DNA of 64,000 bases from Planctomycetia bacterium (GTDB lineage: Bacteria > Planctomycetota > Planctomycetia > Pirellulales > JACPPG01). The stretch lies in NCBI GenBank assembly GCA_016191115.1, contig JACPPG010000002.1, forward strand, positions 61,381-125,380, given 5' to 3'. Positions within the stretch are counted from its first letter, which is position 1; every line of letters begins with the position of its first letter. Shown piece after piece: positions 54,211-63,948 of this stretch. The translations under genes were made by a program, and so were the position numbers. The notes under the pieces are model-generated. The model was given only the letters and a program-made list of their open reading frames with translations, was not told the DNA's origin and ran no database searches.

Positions 54211-56286
54211 ATGAACGGCGGACGAACCATGAACCGGCGATCGACTTTCGAACGGTACGGCTGGGCAGTAACAGCGCTTTTGTGCGTCGCCATCGCCGGG
54301 CAAGTTGCCCACGGCCACGACGACGATCCGCCCCTTCCGCTCAAGGGCGCGACCGTCCAAGGTGACCGCTTGACGCTTTCCGACAGCGCCGCCAAGGCCA
54401 TCGGCCTCGCGACCGCGAAGGTGACCCTGGGCGATCTGGTCCGCACGGTCGTCGCCCACGCGTCGGTGGACGTGCCGTGCCATCATCATGCCTATGCCAC
54501 GACGCTTGTCTCCGGCAAGATTGCCGAGCTGCTGGCCCGGCCTGGTGACCTGGTTGAAGCCGGGCAAGCACTCGCGCGGATCGAGAGCGTGTCGCTCGAA
54601 AACCTGCAACTGCAACTGTTGCAGGCCGTCGAGGAGTTGGCCCTGGCCAAAATCTCCCTGGAGCAGCGGGAGCGCGCCGCGGCCGCCCTCCCGGAGACGA
54701 AGATCCTGGAGGCGCGGGCCGCCTGGCGGGAAAAAATGGCCGAGTACCGAATCGCGCGCGAGCGCCTCCGCTCGTTGGGGATGAGCGCCAAGGAATTGGA
54801 CGAAGTGGAAGCCAGCCGGCTTCCGCGGCCCACGATCGCGGTCGCCAGCCCGATCGCCGGCCGCATAGCGGCCGTCGATGCTCGCGTGGGCCAGATCGTC
54901 GAACCGGGTGACCACTTGTACGACGTCGTGGACCGTAGCGAGGTATGGATCGTGGGCGACGTGCTGGAGTCCGACGCGGCTGCGATCCGGATTGGGTTGG
55001 CCGCAACGGCACGCTTCGAGGCTACGGGGGACCGAACGTTTCGCGGCGAGATCGAATACGTCAGCTTGTCCGTCGACGCGGCGAAGCGCGCCGTGGCGGC
55101 GCGTTTCACGGTCGACAACGAGGGGGAAATGCTGCAGCCGGGAATGTTCGGCCGGATGACGATCACCGTCGCCGACGCCCCGAAGGCCGTGGTTTGTCCC
55201 GCCGCGGCAATCCTGACCGACGCCAAGGGCCCCTTCGTCGTGCTGGACGATGGGCGCGGGCGCTTCCTGCGGCGGCCCGTTGACATCGGCCTGCGAACTC
55301 ACGACGCCGTCGAAATCAACGATGGGTTGTTTCCCGGCGACCGCGTCGTGACTACGGGAAATCATGAGCTGGCCGCGCTATGGCCGACACAAACCGCGTC
55401 CGGCCAGATCGCCTCCTCCGCGCGGTCGCCGCGCGGGTCTTCGGTCGATGTGGTCTCCGGCAAGACAATCAGCGTCCGCGGAGAGGTCGAATTGCCCACC
55501 GATCGCCAGGCCTTCGCCTCTTCGACCATCTCCGGCCAGATCCGGGCACTTCTCGTGAAGCGCGGCCAGCATGTGAACGAGGGGGACGTGCTGGCGGAGG
55601 TCGAGAGCCTGGAGCTCAAGACGTGGCAATTGGACCTGCTGCAAACGCGGATTGTCTCGGAGTTCACCAAAACCTCGCTGGAACGGACGGAGGAACGGGC
55701 CCGCCAAGGCGCCGTGCCGGACAAGGACGTCTTTCAAATGCGGTCCAAGTATCACACGCTGCTTCAGACCGAGCAGAGCCTGGTGCAGAAGCTGCGCATG
55801 GCGGGACTGTCGGACGACGATATCCGCCGCCTGGAACAGGTCGACCTGACCGATCCCCAGGCCGGAGAGCGGATTGCCATGGCCTTGCCGGTCCGCGCAC
55901 CCATGAGCGGCACGCTGGCCGATCGCGAGCTGGCGCTGGGCGAAGTGGTGGCGCCAAATCAGCAGCTCTTCGAAATCCAGGACCCTTCACGCATGTGGGT
56001 TCATGGATTTCTGTTCGAGCGGGACGCCCGCGGCGTTCGCGTCGGCGACCGGGCCGACATCCGGTTGGTGTCGCGGCCCGGATGGTCGACGTCGGCCACC
56101 ATCGCCCGCATCAATCCCGTCCTTTCCTCGGCCCAGCGGGCCGTGAGCGTGTGGGCCGAATTGGACAACGGCGATTTGTCGATCAAGGAGGGAATGCTGG
56201 CGCGGATGGTAATCCGCAAGGAGACGGCGCCCGACGCGGTCGCCGGCGACGGGGCCGAGCCGGCCACGGCCCGCTTGCCGCGGTAA
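54211..56286 (+). CDS. RND efflux periplasmic adaptor, double-length
   Basis: A 691-residue protein that holds two membrane-fusion-protein units in tandem. Unit one (about residues 30-395): biotinyl-lipoyl start (ATTLVSGKIAELLARPGDLV), coiled coil (LQAVEELALAKISLEQRERA) and beta-barrel part (GRIAAVDARVGQIVEPGDHL; PGMFGRMTITV). Unit two (about 410-690) repeats this order (STISGQIRALLVKRGQHVNE; MSGTLADRELALGEVVAPNQ; KEGMLARMVIRKET). Normal adaptors have about 350-450 residues. It links the inner-membrane pump to an outer-membrane channel that is not encoded nearby. The start has GGAGC before the ATG at 54211. Confidence 0.85.
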   Translation: MNGGRTMNRRSTFERYGWAVTALLCVAIAGQVAHGHDDDPPLPLKGATVQGDRLTLSDSAAKAIGLATAKVTLGDLVRTVVAHASVDVPCHHHAYATTLVSGKIAELLARPGDLVEAGQALARIESVSLENLQLQLLQAVEELALAKISLEQRERAAAALPETKILEARAAWREKMAEYRIARERLRSLGMSAKELDEVEASRLPRPTIAVASPIAGRIAAVDARVGQIVEPGDHLYDVVDRSEVWIVGDVLESDAAAIRIGLAATARFEATGDRTFRGEIEYVSLSVDAAKRAVAARFTVDNEGEMLQPGMFGRMTITVADAPKAVVCPAAAILTDAKGPFVVLDDGRGRFLRRPVDIGLRTHDAVEINDGLFPGDRVVTTGNHELAALWPTQTASGQIASSARSPRGSSVDVVSGKTISVRGEVELPTDRQAFASSTISGQIRALLVKRGQHVNEGDVLAEVESLELKTWQLDLLQTRIVSEFTKTSLERTEERARQGAVPDKDVFQMRSKYHTLLQTEQSLVQKLRMAGLSDDDIRRLEQVDLTDPQAGERIAMALPVRAPMSGTLADRELALGEVVAPNQQLFEIQDPSRMWVHGFLFERDARGVRVGDRADIRLVSRPGWSTSATIARINPVLSSAQRAVSVWAELDNGDLSIKEGMLARMVIRKETAPDAVAGDGAEPATARLPR

Positions 56287-56313
56287 ACCCAGGTTGTTAG
56301 GGGCAAGTCGATC

Positions 56314-59300
56314 ATGCTCAATTGGATCATCGCGGCATCGCTCAAGAACCGCCTGCTGGTATTGGCGGCGACGCTCGTACTGGTGCTCTACGGGGCGTTC
56401 CAGGCCGCCCAGCTCCCGATCGACGTCTTTCCCGACCTCAATCGGCCCACCGTCACTATCATGACCGAGTCGCACGGGCTGGCGCCAGAAGAGGTGGAGA
56501 CGCTCGTCACCCTGCCCATCGAGTCGGCCATGAACGGGGCTTCCCACGTGCTGCGCGTGCGATCGGCCTCGGGCATCGGCATTTCGATCGTGTGGGTCGA
56601 GTTCGCCTGGGGCACCGACATCTACGTCGATCGCCAGATCGTCGCCGAGAAGCTGCAACTGGTCCGCGAACGGCTCCCCAAGGACACCAATCCCGTCATC
56701 ACGCCCATCAGCTCGATCATGGGAGAGATCATGCTGGTGGGCCTGCAAGCGACGGGCGAGACGACGCCGATCGACTTGCGCACGATCGCCGACTGGACGA
56801 TCCGCCGCCGCTTGCTGGCCATTGGCGGCGTCTCGCAGGTGACGGTTTTGGGCGGCGAGATCAAGCAGTACCAGGTGCTCACTTCCCCTTCCCGGCTGGC
56901 CCACTACGACGTGACGCTCGACGAACTGGTGCGCGCGGTCGGTAAGGCGAACGTGGCCAGCGGCGGCGGCTTTCTGATGGAGCCCAACCGCGAAGCGCTC
57001 ATCCGCATCGTGGGGCGCGCGGCCACGCTTGAGGACATCGAGAACACGGTCGTCCACGTGGGCGATACGCTTCCGGTCACCGTCCGTCAGGTGGCCGACG
57101 TCCGCTTCGCCGGGCCGGTAAAACGCGGCACCGGCAGCGTCGGGGGCGAGCCGGCCGTTATTCTTGTGATCCAGAAGCAGCCCGGCGCCGACACGCTGAC
57201 CCTCGATGAGCGGATCGACGAGACGCTCGACGACATGGCGGCAACGCTGCCGGCCGACGTGCGGATCCAGCGGGATATCTTCCGCCAGTCCAGCTTCATC
57301 CGCGTGGCGATCGGCAACGTCCAGGAGGCGATTCGCGACGGCGCGCTGTGGGTCGTCGTCATTTTGTTCGTCTTTCTGTGGAACCTGCGGACCAGCCTCA
57401 TCACGCTCACCGCCATCCCTCTTGCGATCATCATCACCGCGCTGGTGTTTCGCTACATGGGCGTCACGATCAATACGATGACGTTGGGCGGGCTAGCCGT
57501 GGCGATCGGGGAATTGGTCGACGACTCGATCGTCGACGTCGAGAACATCTACCGCCGCCTCAAGGAGAACCGCCATAAGCCCAGGCCCGAGCATCCGCTG
57601 CGGGTCATCTATCTGGCATCGAGCGAAGTCCGCAACAGCATCGTGTACGCAACGTTGATCGTCGTCTTAGTCGTCTTCCCGCTCTTCTCGCTGCCGGGGC
57701 TGGAAGGGCGCCTCTTTGCCCCGCTCGGTCTGTCGTACGTCGTGACGCTGCTGGCGTCACTCGTCGTATCGTTGACGGTGACGCCGGCGCTCGCTTCTTA
57801 CCTGCTGCCGGGGGCCAAGTTCCTGGACGAGCCGCACGATCCGTTTGTCCTCCGCTGGCTGAAGCGGTTCGACGAGCGGCTGTTGCGCTTCTCGCTCCGC
57901 CATGCCACGGCCGTGCTCTCGGTCGTGGCCTTGCTCGTCGTCGCGGCCTTTTCGAGCATCTTTGGGATGGGGGGCGAGTTCTTGCCCCCCTTCAACGAGG
58001 GCTCGCTCACCATCGCCGCGGCGGCGCCCGCCTCCACCAGTCTCGAGGAATCGAACCGGATGGGAACGCTGATCGAAAAGTCGCTCCTCGCGGTCCCGGA
58101 AGTCACGCACGTCTCGCGTCGCACGGGCCGGGCCGAGCTGGACGAGCACGCCGAGAACGTCAACTTCTCCGAGATCGACGTGGGACTCGTCGATCCGTTG
58201 CGCCCGCGGCCGGGCGTGTTTTATGCGATCCTCCGCGCCATCCCGGGCTTGCACCGGCTGGGCCTCGAACGGGTAGGCCGGCCGCGCGAGGAAGTGCTGG
58301 AGGACATTCGCGACCGGCTCTCCTCGACGCCCGGCGTCAAGTCGAACGTCGGCCAGCCCATCGCCCACCGGCTGGATCACATGATGTCAGGCATTAGCGC
58401 GCAAGTGGCGGTAAAGCTGTTCGGCGCCGATTTGGGCGTGCTGCGTGCGGAGGCCGAGCGGATCCACGACCTCATGGCCGCGGTACCCGGCATCGTCGAC
58501 CTCGCAGTCGAGCCGCAAGTGGAAATCCCGCAGGTCCGCGTCACGGTGCTCCGCGACGAGGCGATCCGCTATGGGCTTTCGCCGGCCGACGTCGCGCAAT
58601 CGCTCGAAACGGCCCTGCAAGGCACTACCGTTTCGCAGGTCCTGGACGGGCAGCGGACGTTCGATCTCGTGGTCTGGTTCGACGAAACGGCCCGCAACGA
58701 CATCGAACTCATCCGCCAGACGTTGATCAGCACGCCGTCGGGGGCCCGCGTCGCGCTGGGCTCGGTCGCCGAAGTGCTCGAGACGACCGGTCCGAATACG
58801 ATCAATCGCGAAAACGTCGTGCGGCGGATCGTGGTGCAGGCCAATGTGGCCGGGCGCGACCTGGAAAGCGTCGTCGCCGACGTCCGGCGGGCCGTGACCG
58901 ACAAGGTGCTGCCGGAGCTGCCGCCAGGATACTTCATCGAGTACGGCGGCCAGTTCGAGGCGCAGCAGCAAGCCAACGTCCGCCTGTTGGCGCTCGGGTC
59001 GCTGTCGCTTGCGGGCATCTTTCTGCTGTTGGTCACGGGGCTGGGCTCGTGGCGGGCAGCGCTGCAAGTGATGGTCAACATTCCGCTGGCGGCCATCGGC
59101 TCGGTGCTCGCCCTGGTGCTGATCAACTGGCCCACGGCCGAGGCCTTGCAAGCGGCCCCCTTCTGGGAATGGCCCAGAGTGTGGGTCGAGGCCACCAGCC
59201 TGTCGGTCGCTCACTGGGTCGGCTTCATCACGCTCGTTGGCATTGTCTGCCGCAACGGCATCATGATGATATCGCACTACGTTCATCTCATGCGCTTCGA

Positions 59301-59634
59301 AGGCGAAAAGTTCGACGAGCACATGATCGTGCGCGGCAGCCTGGAGCGGTTGGCCCCGGTACTGATGACCGCGCTGACGGCGATCATCGGCCTGGTGCCG
59401 TTGGCGCTGGGCGCCGGGCAGACGGGTAAGGAAATCCTGCACCCGCTCGCGGTCGTGGTGATCGGCGGGCTATTGAGCTCGACCTTGCTGGATCAGATCG
59501 TCACGCCGGCCTTGTTTTTCAAATTCGGCCGCAAGGTGTACGAGCACCGCTTCGATCATCCGGATGAAGAGGCGAGCGAGGCTGAACTGTTCGCCCCGCC
59601 CGAAGTGCACCCGCGCGTGCCAGCCGGCGCATGA
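56314..59634 (+). CDS. Heavy-metal RND efflux pump (CzcA/CusA-like)
   Basis: A 1,106-residue pump with twelve membrane segments and two large periplasmic loops. The proton-relay region of the fourth segment reads VAIGELVDDSIVDVENIYRR near residue 400, the pattern of CusA/CzcA. The second-half motif HWVGFITLVGIVCRNGIMMI precedes the other relay segment. Metals exported cannot be told from sequence. It follows the adaptor gene by 27 bp. A TolC/CusC-type outer-membrane gene is absent from the window. The length is slightly above the usual 1,050. Confidence 0.92.
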   Translation: MLNWIIAASLKNRLLVLAATLVLVLYGAFQAAQLPIDVFPDLNRPTVTIMTESHGLAPEEVETLVTLPIESAMNGASHVLRVRSASGIGISIVWVEFAWGTDIYVDRQIVAEKLQLVRERLPKDTNPVITPISSIMGEIMLVGLQATGETTPIDLRTIADWTIRRRLLAIGGVSQVTVLGGEIKQYQVLTSPSRLAHYDVTLDELVRAVGKANVASGGGFLMEPNREALIRIVGRAATLEDIENTVVHVGDTLPVTVRQVADVRFAGPVKRGTGSVGGEPAVILVIQKQPGADTLTLDERIDETLDDMAATLPADVRIQRDIFRQSSFIRVAIGNVQEAIRDGALWVVVILFVFLWNLRTSLITLTAIPLAIIITALVFRYMGVTINTMTLGGLAVAIGELVDDSIVDVENIYRRLKENRHKPRPEHPLRVIYLASSEVRNSIVYATLIVVLVVFPLFSLPGLEGRLFAPLGLSYVVTLLASLVVSLTVTPALASYLLPGAKFLDEPHDPFVLRWLKRFDERLLRFSLRHATAVLSVVALLVVAAFSSIFGMGGEFLPPFNEGSLTIAAAAPASTSLEESNRMGTLIEKSLLAVPEVTHVSRRTGRAELDEHAENVNFSEIDVGLVDPLRPRPGVFYAILRAIPGLHRLGLERVGRPREEVLEDIRDRLSSTPGVKSNVGQPIAHRLDHMMSGISAQVAVKLFGADLGVLRAEAERIHDLMAAVPGIVDLAVEPQVEIPQVRVTVLRDEAIRYGLSPADVAQSLETALQGTTVSQVLDGQRTFDLVVWFDETARNDIELIRQTLISTPSGARVALGSVAEVLETTGPNTINRENVVRRIVVQANVAGRDLESVVADVRRAVTDKVLPELPPGYFIEYGGQFEAQQQANVRLLALGSLSLAGIFLLLVTGLGSWRAALQVMVNIPLAAIGSVLALVLINWPTAEALQAAPFWEWPRVWVEATSLSVAHWVGFITLVGIVCRNGIMMISHYVHLMRFEGEKFDEHMIVRGSLERLAPVLMTALTAIIGLVPLALGAGQTGKEILHPLAVVVIGGLLSSTLLDQIVTPALFFKFGRKVYEHRFDHPDEEASEAELFAPPEVHPRVPAGA

Positions 59635-59768
59635 GGAGTTGTCGGGGGCCACCTGCATTGGCCACGCCCACGGTCGCATGTTGCGGCGCCGCCCTGGCGG
59701 GCTATGATTGATCGCCCGATCGCGGGCCGGCTAGACCACTTTACCCTTCCAGAAACTGCGAGGTACTC

Positions 59769-60137
59769 ATGGCGCGCTTCGGAACGTTCACGGCTGTCTG
59801 TGCGCTCTTGGGAATGGGCTGGGCATTCGCTTCCGCGGCCGAGGACAAGCCCAAGTACACGATCAAGCAGGTCATGAAGGAGGCGCACAAGGACGGCCTG
59901 ATGAAGAAGGTCGCCGAGGGCAAGGGCACAAAGGCCGACGCCGAGAAGCTGCTCGAGCTGTACCAGGCGCTAGCAGCCAACAAACCGCCCAAGGGGGATG
60001 CCGCCGACTGGAGGACAAAGACCGAAGCGCTCGTGGCCGCCGCCAAGGAGGCCGTCGCCGCGAAGCCGGACTTCGGAAAGGCACTCACCAAAGCCGCCAA
60101 CTGCGCCGACTGCCACAAGGCCCACAAGCCTGGCTAG
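59769..60137 (+). CDS. Small exported c-type cytochrome
   Basis: A 122-residue protein with a signal peptide ([21 protein letters not shown]). One heme motif, CADCH (residues 112-116), lies near the C-terminus. A lysine-rich helix ([18 protein letters not shown]) precedes it. This resembles the class II cytochrome c plan, with the heme near the end. It probably carries electrons in the periplasm. The ATG at 59769 is used. It starts 134 bp after the pump gene and may be separately transcribed. Confidence 0.8.
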   Translation: MARFGTFTAVCALLGMGWAFASAAEDKPKYTIKQVMKEAHKDGLMKKVAEGKGTKADAEKLLELYQALAANKPPKGDAADWRTKTEALVAAAKEAVAAKPDFGKALTKAANCADCHKAHKPG

Positions 60138-60225
60138 ACGCGTCGCCTGGTTGGCAATCGGCATCGAAAACTGACAGAATATGCCACCGAGCGGTTCCGG
60201 TCTGGCATCTGCCGTCGGAAGGTTC

Positions 60226-60356
60226 AATGTCGAAGCCCGAATGTCGAAAGAAATCCGAAGTCCGAAATCCGAATGGCGAACGGCCCAGAAGCGAAGGCTC
60301 CTGTGAGTTTCGTCATGCGAGTTTCGGGCTTCTTTTGACATTCGAGCTTCGACATT
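60226..60356. repeat. Inverted repeat at the start of the DUF1559 gene
   Basis: AATGTCGAAGCCCGAATGTC (continuing GAAAGAA) at 60226-60252 is inverted at 60330-60356 with two mismatches in 27. The gene's likely start codon (60227) is inside the left arm, and the unit stays open in the reading frame. Confidence 0.7.
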
Positions 60357-61375
60357 CGTCATTTCCGTCCGGTGCCTTCGGTGGCTATCTTTGTCCGGCG
60401 GGCCGCAGGCGCTGTCCCCGCGCCGCGTTTACGCTGGTCGAAGTGCTGGTGGTGATCGCCATCATCGGCATTTTGATCGCGCTATTGTTGCCGGCCGTGC
60501 AGGCGGCGCGCGAGACCAGCCGCCGCACTGCCTGCGCCAACAACCTGAAGCAGCTTGGCCTGGCGATACAGGCCTTTTACGACAGCAATAGGTGCTTTCC
60601 GCCCGGTCGCGGCGGCCCGCCGCCCAAGGTCTTTTCGCCGCAGGCGTACTTGCTGCCCTACGTCGAGCAGGGGACGTTGCAGGCGCAGATCGATCTGGCG
60701 TCGGCGCCCACAAACCTGACGATCGGCGGCGTTCCCTATAGCGGCGCCGCGAACGCCTTTGCCGCCAGCCAGACCGTGCCCGTGCTCACCTGTCCGAGCG
60801 ATCCGGCCGAGGGCCGCGTGCCCGGCTCGACGTTCGGCGGCACGAACTACGCCGGCTGCACCGGCAGCGGCACCGTGAACTTCGGCACCCTGGTCGCCGC
60901 CGACGGCGTGTTTTTTCTCACCTCGCGCGTCGGTTTCCAGAACCTCACCGACGGCTCGTCGCACACCGCCGCCTTCAGCGAGCGAACGCTGGGGAACGGG
61001 CTGGCGACGACGACGCTCACACGCGACGTGGCGGGCCTCTACATCTGGGAACTAGGCACGGGCACCGATGTGACGCCGGCGGCGTGCGACGCCATTAGTT
61101 CGGGAAGCTGGTACAGCACGCGGGGCGCGAAATGGATACTGGGCAACTACGGCAACACGCTGTACAACCACTACTACACGCCCAACGCCACGAAATGGGA
61201 CTGCATGAACATGGCGCAACAAAAGGCGCTCATGGGCCCCCGCAGCAACCATTCCGGCGGCGTGAACTTGCTCTTGTGCGACGGCAGCGCGCGGTTTGCG
61301 ATCGACAGCGTGGACCTGGCCGTGTGGCGCGCGGTATCAACATGCGCCGGGGACGAGCCGGGGGATGGGTTGTGA
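60227..61375 (+). CDS. DUF1559-family prepilin-like protein
   Basis: A 382-residue protein. The prepilin leader and helix ([20 protein letters not shown] followed by [15 protein letters not shown]) begin only at about residue 66. After it comes the DUF1559 domain: [60 protein letters not shown] and [17 protein letters not shown]. Many planctomycetes have dozens of copies; the role is unknown but surface-related. The first 45-50 residues are encoded by a dispersed repeat (60226-60356), an unusual leader extension. GGAAGG lies before the ATG at 60227; a later, non-ATG start is possible. Confidence 0.8.
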   Translation: MSKPECRKKSEVRNPNGERPRSEGSCEFRHASFGLLLTFELRHSSFPSGAFGGYLCPAGRRRCPRAAFTLVEVLVVIAIIGILIALLLPAVQAARETSRRTACANNLKQLGLAIQAFYDSNRCFPPGRGGPPPKVFSPQAYLLPYVEQGTLQAQIDLASAPTNLTIGGVPYSGAANAFAASQTVPVLTCPSDPAEGRVPGSTFGGTNYAGCTGSGTVNFGTLVAADGVFFLTSRVGFQNLTDGSSHTAAFSERTLGNGLATTTLTRDVAGLYIWELGTGTDVTPAACDAISSGSWYSTRGAKWILGNYGNTLYNHYYTPNATKWDCMNMAQQKALMGPRSNHSGGVNLLLCDGSARFAIDSVDLAVWRAVSTCAGDEPGDGL

Positions 61376-61611
61376 GGTCGAGCCGCCCGGATTCCGTTGA
61401 ACTTCGTTCCCTCAGCAGTCGCGTGGCTCGTTTCCTTGGGCATGATGCGCCATGTCCAGCAGCAAGATGGGCCGTGACGTGCGGCAAGGGGTGAAGGCGC
61501 GCAGCCGTCACGCCGCTGCGCGGCTGAGAATCAGGCGCCGGATCCAACATTACCGGACGCCGTCAGGGCCGGAAATACGCGCGTCGCTTGCCGCCCTCCC
61601 CAGGGTGCCCT

Positions 61612-62994
61612 TCACTTGCCGCCCGCGGCGGCCGCTGCACGGTTTTCTTGCAAGCAATAGACCCGCGCGCTTGAGCGCAGCAGCAGCCGGTCCCCCACGA
61701 TCACCGGCGTGGCCATGCACATGTCATCCTCGGCCAATTCGTTGGTGTAGAGGATCTTGAAATCGCTCGAGGGCTCGATGACGAACGTCACGCCGTCCTC
61801 GTTCAGGCAAAAGAGCTTGCCGGCATAGCTCCACGGCGAGCTGGTGAAGGCCCGGCCGTTGGGGATGCGCTTCTTGTCGTAAATCGTCTCGCCCGTTTTG
61901 GCGTTGTAGCAAGCCATGAAGCCGCGATCCAAGAGCATGTACAGGTTGTCGCCGATGATCAAAGGCGTGGGGTGATACGGCCCGGCCTTCTGGTACCAGG
62001 CCAGGTGCTCGCTCAAGGGGCCATCGTCGGTGGGCGACAGATCGCCGGCGGCGCCGGGCTTGACGGCGTAGAGTCGATTCTCGCCCCACAGCACGTGGCC
62101 CGATGTGACGTACAACAGTCCGAATCGCTCGAAGGGCGTGGGGATCGCCAGGATCGACTTGCCCTTGATCTTCCACAGTTCCTTGCCGTCGAGGTCGTAG
62201 CTGGTGGCCCAGTTAATGCCGGAGATCACGATCTCGGTGCGTTGCGGGTTCTCCCACACGAACGGCGTCGAGTAGTTGGTCTGTTCGTCGCGGGGCACTT
62301 CCCAGATGACCGCGCCGGTACGCTTGTCCAGCGCCATGAACGACGACTTCTCTTCGTTGTCGTTCACCAGGTACAGCCGGTCCTTATGGATCACCGGCGA
62401 CATGGCCGTGCCCCAGCCGTACCGCGTATCGCGCGGCGCGATCTTGTGCGTCCAGAGCAATTGCCCGTCCATGTCGTAACAGAAGAGCCCCACGTTGCCG
62501 AACAGTGCGTAGACGCGCTCCCCGTCGGTCGTGGGCGTCTCGGACGCCAGCGTGTTCTTCAGATGATGAGGCTTGGCCGGTATGCCCTTGTGCGCCTGCC
62601 GCTCCCAGACGATCGACCCGCTGTCCAAGTCCAGACAATAGACCTTCCACAGGTGCTCGTTCTTTTCCGGCGGATACTTGTTGGCGTCGACGTCCTCGAT
62701 GTACAGCCCCTTGCGCGGCTCGCGGGTTTGTCCCGTGTTGACACACGTGGTCACATAGACGCGTTTGCCCCACACGATCGGCGACGACCAGCCTAGGCCC
62801 GCGAGGTCGGTCTTCCAGGCGACATTCTCCGTAGCGCTCCACCGCTCGGGCGGATGGACCTTGACGTCGTCGGGCGTTTGCCGCGCTGTCAGGAAGCGCG
62901 GCACGCTTGCCTCAGCGGCCAGAACCTGATGTGGCGGGAGCGACAGCCACGTTGCGAGGCCCGCTGCCAGTGCGATCGTCATGGGATACCGCAT
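61612..62994 (-). CDS. Exported PQQ-type beta-propeller protein
   Basis: A 460-residue protein with a signal peptide (TIALAAGLATWLSLPPHQVLA). Blades of the quinoprotein/BamB type follow: GLGWSSPIVWGKRVYVTTCV, YCLDLDSGSIVWERQ, LFCYDMDGQLLWTHKI, FMALDKRTGAVIWEVPRD, CYNAKTGETIYDKKRI. A short charged tail ends it. It is a homologue of the 13.9-kb protein in plan but not clearly a duplicate. The function is unknown; an assembly or electron-transfer role is possible. Confidence 0.85.
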   Translation of the reverse strand: MRYPMTIALAAGLATWLSLPPHQVLAAEASVPRFLTARQTPDDVKVHPPERWSATENVAWKTDLAGLGWSSPIVWGKRVYVTTCVNTGQTREPRKGLYIEDVDANKYPPEKNEHLWKVYCLDLDSGSIVWERQAHKGIPAKPHHLKNTLASETPTTDGERVYALFGNVGLFCYDMDGQLLWTHKIAPRDTRYGWGTAMSPVIHKDRLYLVNDNEEKSSFMALDKRTGAVIWEVPRDEQTNYSTPFVWENPQRTEIVISGINWATSYDLDGKELWKIKGKSILAIPTPFERFGLLYVTSGHVLWGENRLYAVKPGAAGDLSPTDDGPLSEHLAWYQKAGPYHPTPLIIGDNLYMLLDRGFMACYNAKTGETIYDKKRIPNGRAFTSSPWSYAGKLFCLNEDGVTFVIEPSSDFKILYTNELAEDDMCMATPVIVGDRLLLRSSARVYCLQENRAAAAAGGK

Positions 62995-63215
62995 CGTGTC
63001 ACCTTTGTCGGCTCGAGTGTGCGTTGATGAACTTCAGGCCGCGATTGTGGCTGCGATTGCGATTCGTGCGGGGCCCGAGCGGGCAGCAGAAGGAGCCACC
63101 AGTTAGAGCGGCGCGCGCAAATGCACAGCCCACCGCGCCGTCGGTGCATTGTGCGCGATGACGACGGCGCGTGCCAGCCCCTTTTGTCGAAAGTAGCCGG
63201 CGGGGCTGGCTTGGA

Positions 63216-63659
63216 TCACCCGCGATCGCGCGCAGCCGCCAGGGCCCAGCCCAGCGCCAGGCCCAGCACCAGGCAGAATGCGAGCCACAGCACCGCTAAT
63301 GCGGCGTAGCGACCGTTAAGCGGCTGCCCGCGAAGGGACTCAAAGGCCATGGCTGCTTCGCGAAACCGGGCGGCATGCCGCCCGAGCAGAGAGACGCTGA
63401 ATAGGATCGCCAGCGAGCACGTGCCGAACAGTATCGCCGCCACCACCGAGGGAACGAAGCTGACGCCCATCGCCACAAGCATCAAAAGCACCAACGGGCC
63501 GACGCCGCACAGCAGATCGACCAACAACGGCATGCGACCGCGCTGGAGCGCCACTCCGCCGATCGCCACCGCGGCCGTCAACACCAATAGCGACGCGAGC
63601 GAGAACTGCACGCGCCGCGATTTCTTCTCGACCGGCGGAAGGCTGGGATAGGATTGCAT
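63216..63659 (-). CDS. Small planctomycete-type membrane protein
   Basis: A 147-residue protein with an N-terminal basic anchor (KKSRRVQFSLASLLVLTAAV) and about four membrane segments. The 'RRVQFSL' start is the variant of the planctomycete anchor also seen in the truncated gene at 19.9 kb. The function is unknown. The start at 63659 is used; a longer frame to 63773 overlaps repeat-rich spacer. Confidence 0.6.
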   Translation of the reverse strand: MQSYPSLPPVEKKSRRVQFSLASLLVLTAAVAIGGVALQRGRMPLLVDLLCGVGPLVLLMLVAMGVSFVPSVVAAILFGTCSLAILFSVSLLGRHAARFREAAMAFESLRGQPLNGRYAALAVLWLAFCLVLGLALGWALAAARDRG

Positions 63660-63774
63660 TCGGCTCGAGCAACAATCGGCACGCGGCGCTCCTGGTCGCC
63701 GGGAAGCGGCTGGTCGCTCGCCGTTATTGCTAATCGACGATCGCGCGGCGTGCAAGCCGACCGGTCGCCACACC

Positions 63775-63870
63775 CAGGGCCATCCTGTTTTTCAAAATGG
63801 CGAGGCGGGAAAATGGGACTGGCTCCGAGCATAAACAGCGCAAGTCCTTTCAGACCAACGTTGCGTCTTG
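63775..63870 (-). repeat. Type I repeat, copy F, truncated
   Basis: An inverted copy matching from CAGGGCCATCC to GTTGCGTCTTG, then cut off. About 60 bp of the usual 157 are missing. A perfect palindrome follows at 63913-63948. Confidence 0.85.
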
Positions 63871-63912
63871 TATGTTGCCAAAGGTATCCAAAAAGGGTTT
63901 GCTAGTGGAAGG

Positions 63913-63948
63913 TTTTTCTGGGACTGCTGCGCAGCAGTCCCAGAAAAA
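63913..63948. terminator. Perfect 36-bp palindrome, terminator-like
   Basis: TTTTTCTGGGACTGCTGC directly followed by its exact inverse GCAGCAGTCCCAGAAAAA. There are T and A tracts at both ends, so it could stop transcription in both directions. It lies beyond the truncated type I repeat. No gene is identified in 63949-64000. Confidence 0.55.
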
